From: CAYPLH01 sp964411505
Lineage (GTDB): Bacteria; Bacillota; Clostridia; CAYPLH01; DUMO01
Direction: 5' to 3'
NCBI GenBank assembly: GCA_964411505.1
Contig: CAYPLH010000040.1
Location: forward strand, 1-36,463
DNA length: 36,463 nucleotides
Shown: piece by piece, positions 1-9,324 of the stretch
Numbering within the stretch: the first letter of the stretch is position 1
Layout: each line of letters begins with the position of its first letter
The notes under the pieces: model-generated
Told to the model about the DNA's origin: nothing
What the model saw: only the letters and a program-made list of their open reading frames with translations
The model's database searches: none
Position numbers and translations under genes: made by a program

Positions 1-25
1 TGCAGTATTGGAGATGATTCTTCAT
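1..25. repeat. Truncated copy of the end of the 30072-30327 palindromic element
   Basis: The first bases of the window (TGCAGTATTGGAGATG followed by a TTCAT end) match, with about three mismatches, the right end of the palindromic element at about 30303-30327. This suggests that a second copy of that element lies mostly outside the window. The match is short, so confidence is limited. Confidence 0.4.
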
Positions 26-91
26 GAAAGAAAAGCTACCTCTGAATAGACACTTTTTTAACAAAAAGCAAGAGAACTGTTTCCTTCTTCC

Positions 92-121
92 TTGTCAAAT
101 TGGTATTTTTTGTAGTATACT
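92..121 (+). promoter_or_regulatory. Candidate sigma-A promoter of the export operon
   Basis: TTGTCA at 92-97 and TATACT at 116-121 are separated by 18 bases, a good match to a housekeeping promoter. It lies about 160 bases before the first gene of the plus-strand operon. The remaining leader (122-265) is very AT-rich and I see no other clear element in it. The assignment rests on sequence match only. Confidence 0.45.
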
Positions 122-281
122 TATATTAGCATGCAAGGATAATCAAGTAGTGGGGTGAACTTGTTTTATTTTTTTCTAATTGAGGAACTATTTACATTAA
201 GTATCGTCAAACAATAATTGGTATTATTTTTAGAATTATTATATAGCTATACTTATTTTTTTAAAAAGGAGGGAATAATAT

Positions 282-968
282 TTGAAAATTATTGAACTTA
301 AAGGTGTCAGTAGAAATTATAAAATTGGACAGGTAAAAGTTACTGCTCTCAATAATATAGATTTAGATATCGAAAAGGGTGAATTTGTTACAATAATGGG
401 TCCTTCGGGCTCAGGGAAATCAACTCTTCTCAATGTCATTGGATGCCTTGACAGACCAACCGAAGGTACATATGAGCTTTCACAAAAAAGAGTTGAAAAA
501 CTCAGCGACAGCTCTCTTGCAGACATCAGAAATCAATTTATAGGTTTTGTATTTCAAAGGTTTCACTTGATGCCCAGTCTTGATGCTCTGGGAAATGTGC
601 AGATGCCTTTAATATACAGAGGACTATTCGCAAGAGAAAGACGCAGGCGAGCTTTGGAAGCTTTGAAAATGGTTGGATTAGATGACAGGCTGCATCATAC
701 ACCATCGCAAATGTCAGGCGGGGAGCAGCAAAGAGTTGCCATAGCAAGAGCTATAGCAATGGAACCATCTGTTATTCTGGCAGATGAACCTACAGGTTCT
801 CTAGATTCAAAATCGGGCGCTAATATTATGTCCATATTCAAAAAATTAAATGAAGAACAGGGAATCACCATCGTGCAAGTAACACATGCTGAAGAAATGG
901 CTTTGTATGGACAAAAGGTTGTGCGAATCCTGGATGGTGAAATAGAACGAATCGATAAAGTCGGTTAA
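282..968 (+). CDS. ABC transporter ATP-binding protein, MacB/LolD type
   Basis: This is the ATPase subunit of a MacB-type (mechanotransmission) ABC exporter and should act at the cytoplasmic face of the membrane with the permease at 2860. At 228 residues it has the usual length for the family. Walker A is GPSGSGKST at 40-48, the Q-loop is FVFQ around 89-92, the signature is MSGGEQQ at 144-150, Walker B is VILADE at 164-169, and the switch histidine is H202. The MSGGE signature is a small departure from the usual LSGGQ. The start is TTG at 282, supported by an AAAAAGGAGGG site just upstream. The adaptor follows 25 bases downstream and the permease follows that, so the three genes form one export operon. 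Substrate is unknown; families of this type export peptides, lipids or lipoproteins. Confidence 0.93.
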   Translation: MKIIELKGVSRNYKIGQVKVTALNNIDLDIEKGEFVTIMGPSGSGKSTLLNVIGCLDRPTEGTYELSQKRVEKLSDSSLADIRNQFIGFVFQRFHLMPSLDALGNVQMPLIYRGLFARERRRRALEALKMVGLDDRLHHTPSQMSGGEQQRVAIARAIAMEPSVILADEPTGSLDSKSGANIMSIFKKLNEEQGITIVQVTHAEEMALYGQKVVRILDGEIERIDKVG

Positions 969-993
969 AACGCAAATTATTGGGGGTTAAAAA

Positions 994-2676
994 ATGATTA
1001 AACGGTTATTTATGATTTTAGTTATACTTGCTGTTGTTGTGGGTGGCGGATTTTATGCGTACAAGGAGCTTATGCCACCACCTGAGCAAAAAACACTGGG
1101 ACCTGTATATTCCACAAAAAAAGTAATACGCGGTGATATTTCAGTAGGAGTTGAGGCAACAGGCCAATTGAATCCTTCAAACTCCGGCGGACTCACCATT
1201 CCTGGAGATTACCGTTCGGCACAGGATATTCAGATGGTGCTTGATGAGTACTTTTTTAAGGAAGGTGATTCGGTACAACAGGGTGAAGTTGTAGCCCTTC
1301 TAGCAGCACCAAGCATACACACAAAAATTGAGCAAAAAGAAAAAGAACTCCAAGATAAGATAAATCAGTTATCGAACTTAAGTCGGACACCGCCTGAAGA
1401 AATTGATAATCTGAATCCTTCAAGAGGAATAACAATTTATGCCCCTATTAGCGGGCGCATAATGAATCTTACTGTTGAACAGGGTAAAGAATTGGAATTA
1501 GGTCAATCTATTGCTTTAGTTGTGGATGATTCAAAATTCATAGCTAAAATCAATACCTTTAAAGCAGAATTTGATAATTTGGAACTTGGTCAAAAGGTGA
1601 CTCTTGATTTTTCATATTTTAACGATAGCTGTGAAGCTGTTATCACCGAGAAAAATCCAAATCGAATTATGCATAAAAACCCAGGCGATGAATTTGCATC
1701 AGGGTTTGTATATGAAGTTACATTAAGTGGAGATAACCCAGGGCTCGTACAGCCGGGCATGAAAGCATCAATGATAGTAACTGACGACGATGGAAACGAG
1801 CTGAGATTAAATAATGAAGCAGAAGTTCTTAGGTATGCTGATGAAAGCAGATTAATGAACACCACAGTAAAGGCAATAGTTACAGAGCTTCATACCAATA
1901 ACCTTTCGGTTGTAAGTGAAGGTGACCCAATTCTGACAATGTCCGGAACAGATATCCAAGATCTTTTCCAGCAGAAAATAAATGAAATTAGACAACTTCG
2001 TATGGACCTTGATGATCTTAACACAAAAAAAACCCAGCTTGAAATTAAAGCACCTATGGATGGTATAATTGCGGCATTCCATAAACAAGTCGGTGAGACC
2101 GCAATGCCCGGCGAATGGATTGGATATCTTTATACCGTTAAGGACATGAGGATTTGGACACAGGTAGATGACATAGATATACTTAACGTAAAACAGGGGG
2201 CTCCAGTAAAGGTGACAGTTGATGCTTTGCCAGGCGAATCTTTTAATGGAGAAGTTGGAAATGTATCCACTATGGGTAGAGATGTTAACGGAATCGCTAA
2301 GTTCCAGGTTGAAATAAAAGTAGAAGGTGGTTCACAGCTTCGACCGGGTATGCAGGCAAAGGCATTTATTGATGCTGGAAGTGCCGAGGATGTTTTATTG
2401 ATACCACTAGAAGCAATATTTGAAGATGATTCTAAACCCATGGTCGAAATATTGGATGAAAACGAAATCCCAAGAATTACAGAAGTTAGTCTTGGACTTA
2501 TGAACGATAGATATGCCGAAGTTAAAAGTGGACTGAACGAGGGAGAGCTTGTTGTAACAGGCAGCAGCGCTGATCTATTGCCAAGCCAACATATTAAGGA
2601 TACAGGTGGATTACTACCTTCAACTCCTGGCGACGATGATGATGGTGGTGGTGGTGGTGAAGAGAATAGTAAGTAA
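994..2676 (+). CDS. Membrane-fusion (HlyD/MacA-type) adaptor with duplicated module
   Basis: This is the extracytoplasmic adaptor partner of the ABC exporter. The N-terminus has a single membrane anchor (about residues 5-24) after a short basic start. Two adaptor modules follow in tandem. The first has lipoyl half-motifs around 90-100 and 154-180, flanking a short coil at 110-127, and then a beta-barrel region. The second has a longer coil at about 322-350 and a lipoyl half at 355-380, followed by a second barrel around 395-480. The tail is Asp/Gly-rich low complexity. At 560 residues it is longer than typical MacA proteins (roughly 370-400), which the duplication explains. The start ATG has GGGGG seven bases upstream. 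In a cell without an outer membrane it probably carries substrate through the wall or regulates the permease. Confidence 0.85.
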   Translation: MIKRLFMILVILAVVVGGGFYAYKELMPPPEQKTLGPVYSTKKVIRGDISVGVEATGQLNPSNSGGLTIPGDYRSAQDIQMVLDEYFFKEGDSVQQGEVVALLAAPSIHTKIEQKEKELQDKINQLSNLSRTPPEEIDNLNPSRGITIYAPISGRIMNLTVEQGKELELGQSIALVVDDSKFIAKINTFKAEFDNLELGQKVTLDFSYFNDSCEAVITEKNPNRIMHKNPGDEFASGFVYEVTLSGDNPGLVQPGMKASMIVTDDDGNELRLNNEAEVLRYADESRLMNTTVKAIVTELHTNNLSVVSEGDPILTMSGTDIQDLFQQKINEIRQLRMDLDDLNTKKTQLEIKAPMDGIIAAFHKQVGETAMPGEWIGYLYTVKDMRIWTQVDDIDILNVKQGAPVKVTVDALPGESFNGEVGNVSTMGRDVNGIAKFQVEIKVEGGSQLRPGMQAKAFIDAGSAEDVLLIPLEAIFEDDSKPMVEILDENEIPRITEVSLGLMNDRYAEVKSGLNEGELVVTGSSADLLPSQHIKDTGGLLPSTPGDDDDGGGGGEENSK

Positions 2677-2726
2677 AATATTCTCGTAGCACTGATTATT
2701 ACTATAGCGTTAATTCTTAAAATTAT

Positions 2727-2775
2727 CCTGACTTAAAATAACGCACTGAAGCCTTCGTAGTTGTTTTAAGTCAGG
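2727..2775 (+). promoter_or_regulatory. Intercistronic long hairpin
   Basis: A 16-bp inverted repeat (CCTGACTTAAAATAAC at 2727-2742 against 2760-2775, one wobble pair) encloses a 17-base loop between the adaptor and permease genes. No T-run follows, so it is more likely an mRNA processing or stability element, or an attenuator, than a full terminator. The gap between the two genes (183 bases) is unusually wide for this operon. Confidence 0.5.
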
Positions 2776-2859
2776 CAGGTAAATGCTGATAATATAGATA
2801 AAATTAACACTGTAATACTATTAGATGGTTCAAAATGATTTATAGAGAGAGGTTTAAAA

Positions 2860-4212
2860 ATGGGCTTTATAAAAAAGTTTTTTAGTATTTTTATAAGATT
2901 CTGGTTTACCGCAAAGGTGGCTATACACGGTATCTTATCCAACCCATTGAGATCTGCATTAACCATACTGGGAGTTGTAATAGGTGTTGCATCGGTTGTC
3001 AGTCTTATGGGGATTGGTGAAGGTGCCAAGCAAGCTGTTGTGGAACAATTTGAAAGTCTAGGTGAAAATGTGATTCAAATTCATGTTCATCATGCTTCGC
3101 TGGAGTTAGATCCTGAATATGCAGATGAGCTTGTTGAAAGGGTGGACGGTCTTGAAGTTGCCACACCTATCGTTAACACAAAAGCAATGATGAAATGGCG
3201 CAGAGCAATGGGAAACGTAGACGTATTAGGCACAAACAGCGTTTTTCCCAGTGTGAGAGATCATGATTTAATCGCTGGTCACTTTTTTACAGAATTACAT
3301 GTAAAGCAGCGTTCACCTGTTGCAGTATTAGGATACAACATTGCAACAGGTTTACTAGGCGGTCGTAATGTTGTTGGATATACGCTTACCATTAATGGAA
3401 CAACTTACAGGATTATTGGAGTGCTTGAAGCAAAAGGAAACGGTAGTGCTGATAATATTGACAATAAAATAGTAGTACCCTATTCTACTGCTCTTAAGAT
3501 TGCTGATAAAAGAACAGTAGCGGAAATCTGGGGAAAAGCACCTACCAGCATTGAAGCTGACCTTGCAGTTGTTCAGCTAAGCAGGATTATAAAAAACAAG
3601 CTAGGTTTGGATCAGGATAGACCCATTTCTACCGATCCCTCAGACGGAGGGCAAATAGTAAGGGAAGAAATGATGCTAAAAGCTGCTGCATCAGGTTCTG
3701 TAATGGTTTCTTCGTCTATGCCTTATGGAGGCTCGAGCTCATCTTCTAATCTTCCATTTATGGGAGACGACATAGTAACAATTACAAACCTTAACCAGCT
3801 TGTTGAGGAAGCGAGCAACGCAAACCAGGTCATGACGCTCCTTTTAGGAGGCATTGCCGCTGTTTCTCTTCTTGTAAGCGGACTTGGAATAATGAATATT
3901 ATGATGGTAGCAGTAAGTGAGCGTATTGAGGAAATAGGACTAAGACGTGCTGTAGGTGCAAAACAGGGAGATCTTCTCTTACAGTTTCTTTTGGAAGCTC
4001 TTTATGTAAGCATTATCGGCTCAATTGCAGGAGTTGTTTCAGGTGTATGGGGTCTAGGCCTTTTTGAAAATCTCGGTTTTGATACTGCAGTAAGTATCAA
4101 CGCGATTAAAATTGCTACCGTAGTAGCACTTTCATCCGGGCTTCTCTTTGGAGTTTACCCTGCAATATCAGCCTCTACAGTACCACCAATTGAAGCTTTA
4201 AGAAGGCAGTAA
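2860..4212 (+). CDS. ABC transporter permease, MacB/FtsX type
   Basis: This is the membrane subunit of the exporter. The N-terminal membrane segment (about 30-52) carries the family pattern RSALTILGVVIGVASV followed by a GIGEGAKQ turn. A large extracytoplasmic MacB core domain follows (about 60-320). Three more membrane helices form the C-terminal FtsX domain (about 325-450), with the conserved ERIEEIGLRRAVGA segment between the first two of them. At 450 residues it has the usual length for Gram-positive MacB permeases that lack a fused ATPase. A serine-rich stretch around 278-300 is a flexible insertion in the external domain. The start has AGAGAGG eight bases upstream. The SLH protein begins 81 bases after its stop on the same strand. 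Confidence 0.92.
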   Translation: MGFIKKFFSIFIRFWFTAKVAIHGILSNPLRSALTILGVVIGVASVVSLMGIGEGAKQAVVEQFESLGENVIQIHVHHASLELDPEYADELVERVDGLEVATPIVNTKAMMKWRRAMGNVDVLGTNSVFPSVRDHDLIAGHFFTELHVKQRSPVAVLGYNIATGLLGGRNVVGYTLTINGTTYRIIGVLEAKGNGSADNIDNKIVVPYSTALKIADKRTVAEIWGKAPTSIEADLAVVQLSRIIKNKLGLDQDRPISTDPSDGGQIVREEMMLKAAASGSVMVSSSMPYGGSSSSSNLPFMGDDIVTITNLNQLVEEASNANQVMTLLLGGIAAVSLLVSGLGIMNIMMVAVSERIEEIGLRRAVGAKQGDLLLQFLLEALYVSIIGSIAGVVSGVWGLGLFENLGFDTAVSINAIKIATVVALSSGLLFGVYPAISASTVPPIEALRRQ

Positions 4213-4293
4213 TAAGTTTTTTACAAAATAATTGAACGCAAAGGATATACGGGTCTTAAGACCTGAAGTTAACAACAAATGGAGGAATGCATA

Positions 4294-7200
4294 GTGAAAC
4301 GATTTATTTCGATATTTTTAATGGTTATTATGATATTAACCTTAAGCACAAGCACATTTGCAGAGTTTGCAGATGTTCCATCTACCGAAGTGTACGCAAG
4401 TGCTTTGGATAGGCTGGAGAAGCTTGGTATTATGGCCGGAGATGAAAACGGCATGTTTAACCCCAATAGCCTGCTTACAAGAGAAGGCTTTGCAAAAATA
4501 ATAATTACCGCATCCAACTTGGAGAAAACTGCAAAAGCTCTCATAGGCGCGACTGTTTTTACCGATATTCCGGTGAATTATTGGTCAACAGGATATATTA
4601 ATGCAGCAGTTGACAGAGGATATATTACGGGAAGACCTGATGGCACTTTTAATCCTTCAGGTAATATTTCTTTCCTTGAAATATGCACCGGAATAGTAAA
4701 AGCTCTTGGTTATTCGGAGCAGGATCTATCCGGCTCCTGGCCTTTTAACTATATTAGCAAGATGGCTGAGCTTGGACTTACCGAAGGAATTGAGCTTCGT
4801 ATAAATGATGGGGTCCCTCGCTGGATAGCCGCTGTCATCTTTGACAGACTTTTAACCACTCCTGTAAAAGCAGCTGGAGCTGACACTAAAACCTTTGCCG
4901 ATGCAACCGGGCTTTACACTGAATGTATAGTACTGGTTGACTCTACTATATCTGATAGCCTCTCAACCAATCAAATAACAACTGATAAAGGTACTTTTAT
5001 TCTTAAAGATACCAGTGAGGTATTGGAGGTTGGCAGTCAATATGCAGTTTCTATAGATTCAGGCAATATAGTTAAGGTTTTTTACAAGCTTAGACAACTT
5101 GATAAAATAGCTGTACTTGATTCTGCAAATAAAACAATAACATATAAGAAGTTTATTCAAACAGGTACAATGCCACTTCCTGATGATATTGTTTATTATC
5201 ATAATGGTATAAAGGTAAATTATGATAATTTGGATGATATAATCGCAATTAATACTACAATTATTTTTGCTTATAATCCAAGCAGAACATTTTATGAGTA
5301 TGCTGTCTTGGTTGACCCGGTATATAGTAATCCCGAAATTGCTAAAGACTATAACCCATTGAGTGGCAAAATTGGAAATATAAATTTAAGTAACTTTCAG
5401 ATAATTCGAAATGGTGAAATTATAAGTTCTTCTGAAATAAGAGAAAATGATATTGCTTATCTGATTTCAGATCTTTTAAGAACAAATCAGTATGTACTGG
5501 TGGTTGATAAAAAAGCAGAAGGAGAAATTGATGCAATACTTCCAAACTCTCTGGCACCCAGATCAATCCGTATTAATGGGCAGACTTATGAATTCAGTAG
5601 GTTTATGGATTTGAACAAAATCAAAGCTTCACCGCCAAAATTCAAAATTGGAGACAAAGTTGTAGCTGTCCTAGACCGCGAAAATAAAGTTATTGATATT
5701 TATAAGCCGGATGATGTTGGTTCAGAGGAAGAAATAATTGTTTTAGAAACAAAGGATACCTCTTCTTGGCTCACAAATACACAAACTCTAACCGACAAAG
5801 GTTTGTTGTATTTTCCAGAAGACACAACTCCCAAACTGGGAATGAAATATAATGTGTTTATTAAAGAAGATAAAATAGTAAGAGTTAATGAGGAGTTATG
5901 CACTTTAACAGGCTTGACTATTGACAGTATAGTAGGCAATCGCATTACATATACCGACATAGTTCCAAAGTCAATGCTACTTTCTCCAAACTTAACATAT
6001 TACCATAATGGAAGTAAATTGTCCGGCGTCGACTGCCTTAAGAACATACTTCAGGTAAATACATCTATGCTTTTTGCTGACACAAATGAGGGAACTGGAT
6101 ATGAGTATGCAATTTTAGTGGATCCTGTATTTAGCAAACCGCAAATTGCTGTGAACTTCAATCATACAATGAAGCAAATCGGAGATATAAGTCTGACTTC
6201 GTCCAAAATATTGAAAAACGGCGAAATTATCAAGGTTTCTGATATTAAAGATAATAATGTTATATATGAAGTATCTGATTTTAGGAATACAACCAAATAC
6301 ATTCTTGTTCTGGACGAAACCATTGATGGTATAATCACGGGTATCCTACCAAATAAATTGTCACCGCGCAGCGTCAAAATTGACAATACAGAATACGACT
6401 TAAGCAGTGAAATGGATTATTCCAAGATTACTAATACGACGAATGCGTTCAGAATAAATGACAAGGTGAAAGTGCTGCTCGGATATGATGGCAAGGTTGT
6501 TGACATAGTTTATACACCAGAAGATGATATATCAAACTATGCGTATGTTGTAAACTCGAGTCAAACAATATCTACTGACCTCAAAGACTATGGCGAAACA
6601 TTGTATTATGTTAAATTACTTCATACCAACGGATTGACCGCTACCTACAAAGCTGACAGTAATCCTGCTTCACAAAAAGGTACTCTAGTAACCTTTACAA
6701 AAACCGACCTCGATCCACACCCTGATGTAGAGGATATAATAGTTACACTTAAGTCTGTTCCTCTTATCAGTAAATGGAAAGAATATAACATTAACAAGAA
6801 CGACCGTATGATTGACAATAATTTTGTAACTGATAATGTAACAATTATTAATAGCGTTAACTCACTCGGCTATGGAGATGCAGAATTTGATTTTCTTAAT
6901 TGGGAGGAGCTTCCTCACGGCACTATAGAAGAAGGCAAAATTATTTGCATGAATCAAGTGGGTAAGTTTGATGACATTAATCTCATTTTGCTAAATGATA
7001 TGTATGACCAAAAGTATAAATATGCAGTAATCACTGAAATTACACAAACACCCGACTATTCAGTAGTAGATATGCTTATTGATGGTAATCAATATACTTA
7101 TTATTCACAAGTAAATGTGTCCGGTGAGTTTGGCTCGGTGGTCAAGGTAAAATTTGTTGGAGGAGCTGTTGAAAGTATTATGAACTGGATAAGTCCCGTA

Positions 7201-7431
7201 GTGCAGGCTACAGAAGTTCAAGCAGTAGACAGCAGACGTATAAGAATCAACGATGTTATTTATCCGTTCAAAGAGGATGTAAATATATACTTTAGAACAA
7301 ATTTAGGTTCATTTGCACTTAAAGGTATAGATAACATTGATACTACCAGAACCTTTGGAAAGGTTTCAGTTTACCTTAATGCTCCACTAGACGAACGCGG
7401 AAAGGTTGATACAATAGTTATTTATGAATAA
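4294..7431 (+). CDS. Secreted S-layer-homology (SLH) protein with a duplicated domain
   Basis: I place the start at GTG 4294. GGAGG at 4281-4285 lies eight bases upstream, and the ATG at 4279 overlaps that ribosome site. The product is about 1045 residues. A signal peptide ends near residue 24 (TSTFA before EFADVP). Three SLH-like repeats follow (about 25-190), with TREGFAKI and GRPDGTFNP motifs; such domains bind secondary wall polymer. After that come two related units of roughly 250 residues each. Matching landmarks are YYHNGIKV/YYHNGSKL, YEYAVLVDPVYS/YEYAILVDPVFS and LPNSLAPRSIRI/LPNKLSPRSVKI. The C-terminal quarter is unrecognised. Its place right after the exporter suggests a wall-anchored partner or cargo. 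A strong terminator follows. Confidence 0.88.
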   Translation: MKRFISIFLMVIMILTLSTSTFAEFADVPSTEVYASALDRLEKLGIMAGDENGMFNPNSLLTREGFAKIIITASNLEKTAKALIGATVFTDIPVNYWSTGYINAAVDRGYITGRPDGTFNPSGNISFLEICTGIVKALGYSEQDLSGSWPFNYISKMAELGLTEGIELRINDGVPRWIAAVIFDRLLTTPVKAAGADTKTFADATGLYTECIVLVDSTISDSLSTNQITTDKGTFILKDTSEVLEVGSQYAVSIDSGNIVKVFYKLRQLDKIAVLDSANKTITYKKFIQTGTMPLPDDIVYYHNGIKVNYDNLDDIIAINTTIIFAYNPSRTFYEYAVLVDPVYSNPEIAKDYNPLSGKIGNINLSNFQIIRNGEIISSSEIRENDIAYLISDLLRTNQYVLVVDKKAEGEIDAILPNSLAPRSIRINGQTYEFSRFMDLNKIKASPPKFKIGDKVVAVLDRENKVIDIYKPDDVGSEEEIIVLETKDTSSWLTNTQTLTDKGLLYFPEDTTPKLGMKYNVFIKEDKIVRVNEELCTLTGLTIDSIVGNRITYTDIVPKSMLLSPNLTYYHNGSKLSGVDCLKNILQVNTSMLFADTNEGTGYEYAILVDPVFSKPQIAVNFNHTMKQIGDISLTSSKILKNGEIIKVSDIKDNNVIYEVSDFRNTTKYILVLDETIDGIITGILPNKLSPRSVKIDNTEYDLSSEMDYSKITNTTNAFRINDKVKVLLGYDGKVVDIVYTPEDDISNYAYVVNSSQTISTDLKDYGETLYYVKLLHTNGLTATYKADSNPASQKGTLVTFTKTDLDPHPDVEDIIVTLKSVPLISKWKEYNINKNDRMIDNNFVTDNVTIINSVNSLGYGDAEFDFLNWEELPHGTIEEGKIICMNQVGKFDDINLILLNDMYDQKYKYAVITEITQTPDYSVVDMLIDGNQYTYYSQVNVSGEFGSVVKVKFVGGAVESIMNWISPVVQATEVQAVDSRRIRINDVIYPFKEDVNIYFRTNLGSFALKGIDNIDTTRTFGKVSVYLNAPLDERGKVDTIVIYE

Positions 7432-7465
7432 TATGGCAGTGCTCAGACAGGGCACTCTTAAAAAG

Positions 7466-7497
7466 CTCCGAAGGGTCTTATACCTTCGGAGTTTTTT
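7466..7497 (+). terminator. Rho-independent terminator of the export/SLH operon
   Basis: A perfect 9-bp stem, CTCCGAAGG at 7466-7474 with CCTTCGGAG at 7483-7491, is followed directly by six T residues. It lies 34 bases after the SLH stop codon. Confidence 0.93.
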
Positions 7498-7550
7498 ATT
7501 AGAATCAAAAAGAAATTTAAGAATTCACTACTTCAATCTATTTTTTGATT

Positions 7551-7767
7551 GTTATGAATGATATAGTGTAGCAACAGAACAGGCTAATTATTTTTTGAAA
7601 ACTAACGGTTCTTGGAATATAAAAATGCTAACGCTTTATATGCGCCATCCGTGGCGCATAAAGCTAAAAAAACATCCTGTTTTTTTCACGCATTTTTATA
7701 TTCCACTCACCGAGTTTTCTGTAAAAATAAAGCCAATTGTTTTGTTGCTACACTATATCATCATAAC
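7551..7767. repeat. 217-bp nested palindromic element (element A)
   Basis: The outer arms, GTTATGA...GTAGCAACA at 7551-7577 and its complement at 7743-7767, match over about 25 bp with one extra base. Further in there is a perfect 16-bp arm pair (TGGAATATAAAAATGC at 7613-7628 with 7690-7705). The centre is a GC-rich hairpin, CTTTATATGCGCCA at 7634-7647 with TGGCGCATAAAG at 7652-7663. The layout fits a miniature inverted-repeat element or a long structured RNA. This element fills most of the 445-base gap between the SLH gene and the next CDS. The 81-codon open frame inside it has no ribosome site and follows the palindrome arms, so I do not call it a gene. Confidence 0.75.
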
Positions 7768-7876
7768 TTTTTTTAAAAAAGCAGATTTGAGATTCACTAG
7801 TTACATATTGAAGTTATCTGCTTTCATAGTTATAATGTGATTATTCTATATAGAATGGAAGTGTGACACACAAAAC

Positions 7877-9145
7877 ATGGACTTTAAAGTTGTTATGCAA
7901 GATTTGAAATTTTATAACCACTCGGATGTATTTCAAAAAGATTGGGAGCTTTCACAAGCCACCTATCCAGGCAATGACATTTCTTTTTTGAAAGAAGCAT
8001 TCCTATATGAAATGAATGAATTGTTGAAGCTTCCAGATGAAGTATTCACTAAACTACTAGACGCTGTAAGAAATGTTAGTAATAATAAAGCACTGTCCAG
8101 ACTTGTCTGGCACTGTCATTATGTTTTATTTGAGCTTGCTGATTACCCAAAAGAGTTTCTACAAAAATGGCCGTCATTGAAAAGCTATGATGAAACAGTA
8201 GGTGATATGTTTTTTGCCATAATTGCTATTTCAGGCATACCAAGAATGCAGCGGATTTATAAAGATTTAGGAATTCCCAAATACTACCTGATAGAAACTT
8301 TGGATTATCTAAATGTATGGATGAACGACTTCTACAAACAAAATGGAAGATGGGGACTTTCCAATTTTGTTTGGTTCAGGTACTATCAGTTAGATGGAAA
8401 GCTATTCAGATTAGGACGTCTTGAGTTTGAGTTGAATCAATTTAAGGGGAAAATAAAGGTTTATCGCAACATATATGATAACAGAGTAATCGCACTTTCA
8501 GAGGCAGGGGTTAAATTTCGTTCAGATGGTCAGGTTAATGGTACCAATGGTATATATGACGAAAATGGTAAATGGATATCTGAATTAAATAAAACAAATG
8601 GTATCATAACAGGTAACCCAATTCACCCATTGAGCTATGCTATAAATAGAAAGATTAGACTATTAGCAAAAGATTGGCAACTTGTGCTTGAAAAAGGAAA
8701 CCCTATACTGGGAATCCATATTCCCGCTACCGGGGAATTGACTCCAGAGCTTACAGCTGAATCTTTTAATATAGCTATTGAATTTTATAACAAGTATTTC
8801 CCTGATAAATCTTTTAAAGCTTTCCATTGTGGCACATGGTTCCTTGATGCTCAGCTTCAAAAGCTTCTTTCTGGAAACTCAAATATTGTAAGATTTCAGG
8901 AAAACTTTTACCTGTATCCAACGCTGACAAATGACTCTGCCGCATTTGACTGGGTTTTTGGAAGCAAGCCGGATGATTTATCCGATCTCCCGAGAGAAAC
9001 ACAGCTTCACAGAGCAATACTTTCCCATTACGATAATGGAGGATATTTGCGTACCGGTTTCGGGTTCATTCTAGTTAATGGAAAAACATATGGTCAGCAG
9101 ATTTTTGAAGAACTATTAATACGCAAAAATGGTTCTTGTACGTAA
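7877..9145 (+). CDS. Acyltransferase-domain protein (NAT_N/GNAT_C-like)
   Basis: The 422-residue protein has no signal peptide or membrane helix and should be cytoplasmic. The helical N-terminal half and the segment WGLSNFVWFRYYQLDGKLFRLG (named here only by its ends WGLSNF and LFRLG, about residues 156-177) are what I associate with the Firmicutes family annotated as N-acyltransferase N-terminal plus GNAT-like C-terminal domains. Other recognisable parts are ILGIHIPATGELTPE (about 277-291), FHCGTWFLD (about 315-323) and a C-terminal histidine-rich stretch. I infer the family from memory of these patterns; no reaction can be stated. The ribosome site is weak (GGAAG about 17 bases upstream), and ATG 7895 is an alternative start. 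An FAD oxidoreductase follows after 179 bases. Confidence 0.65.
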   Translation: MDFKVVMQDLKFYNHSDVFQKDWELSQATYPGNDISFLKEAFLYEMNELLKLPDEVFTKLLDAVRNVSNNKALSRLVWHCHYVLFELADYPKEFLQKWPSLKSYDETVGDMFFAIIAISGIPRMQRIYKDLGIPKYYLIETLDYLNVWMNDFYKQNGRWGLSNFVWFRYYQLDGKLFRLGRLEFELNQFKGKIKVYRNIYDNRVIALSEAGVKFRSDGQVNGTNGIYDENGKWISELNKTNGIITGNPIHPLSYAINRKIRLLAKDWQLVLEKGNPILGIHIPATGELTPELTAESFNIAIEFYNKYFPDKSFKAFHCGTWFLDAQLQKLLSGNSNIVRFQENFYLYPTLTNDSAAFDWVFGSKPDDLSDLPRETQLHRAILSHYDNGGYLRTGFGFILVNGKTYGQQIFEELLIRKNGSCT

Positions 9146-9324
9146 TAACTCTAGTAGTCCTCCCTTTTCTCCATAAATTCCGTAAATTCCGCAAATAAAA
9201 AGGTTGAATTTAGTTAATCCTAATAGTAATAACTATAATAAGAGTATTTTCCATATAACTGCATAGCAACTTCTTGGAGTAAATGAAGCTGCTTAATAGT
9301 TTTTGGTGAAAAGAGGTATTCTTC

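Noticed and set aside
7595..7840. 81-codon plus-strand frame after the SLH operon
   Set aside because: It has no ribosome site, and runs along the arms of the palindromic element A; composition is explained by the inverted repeat.
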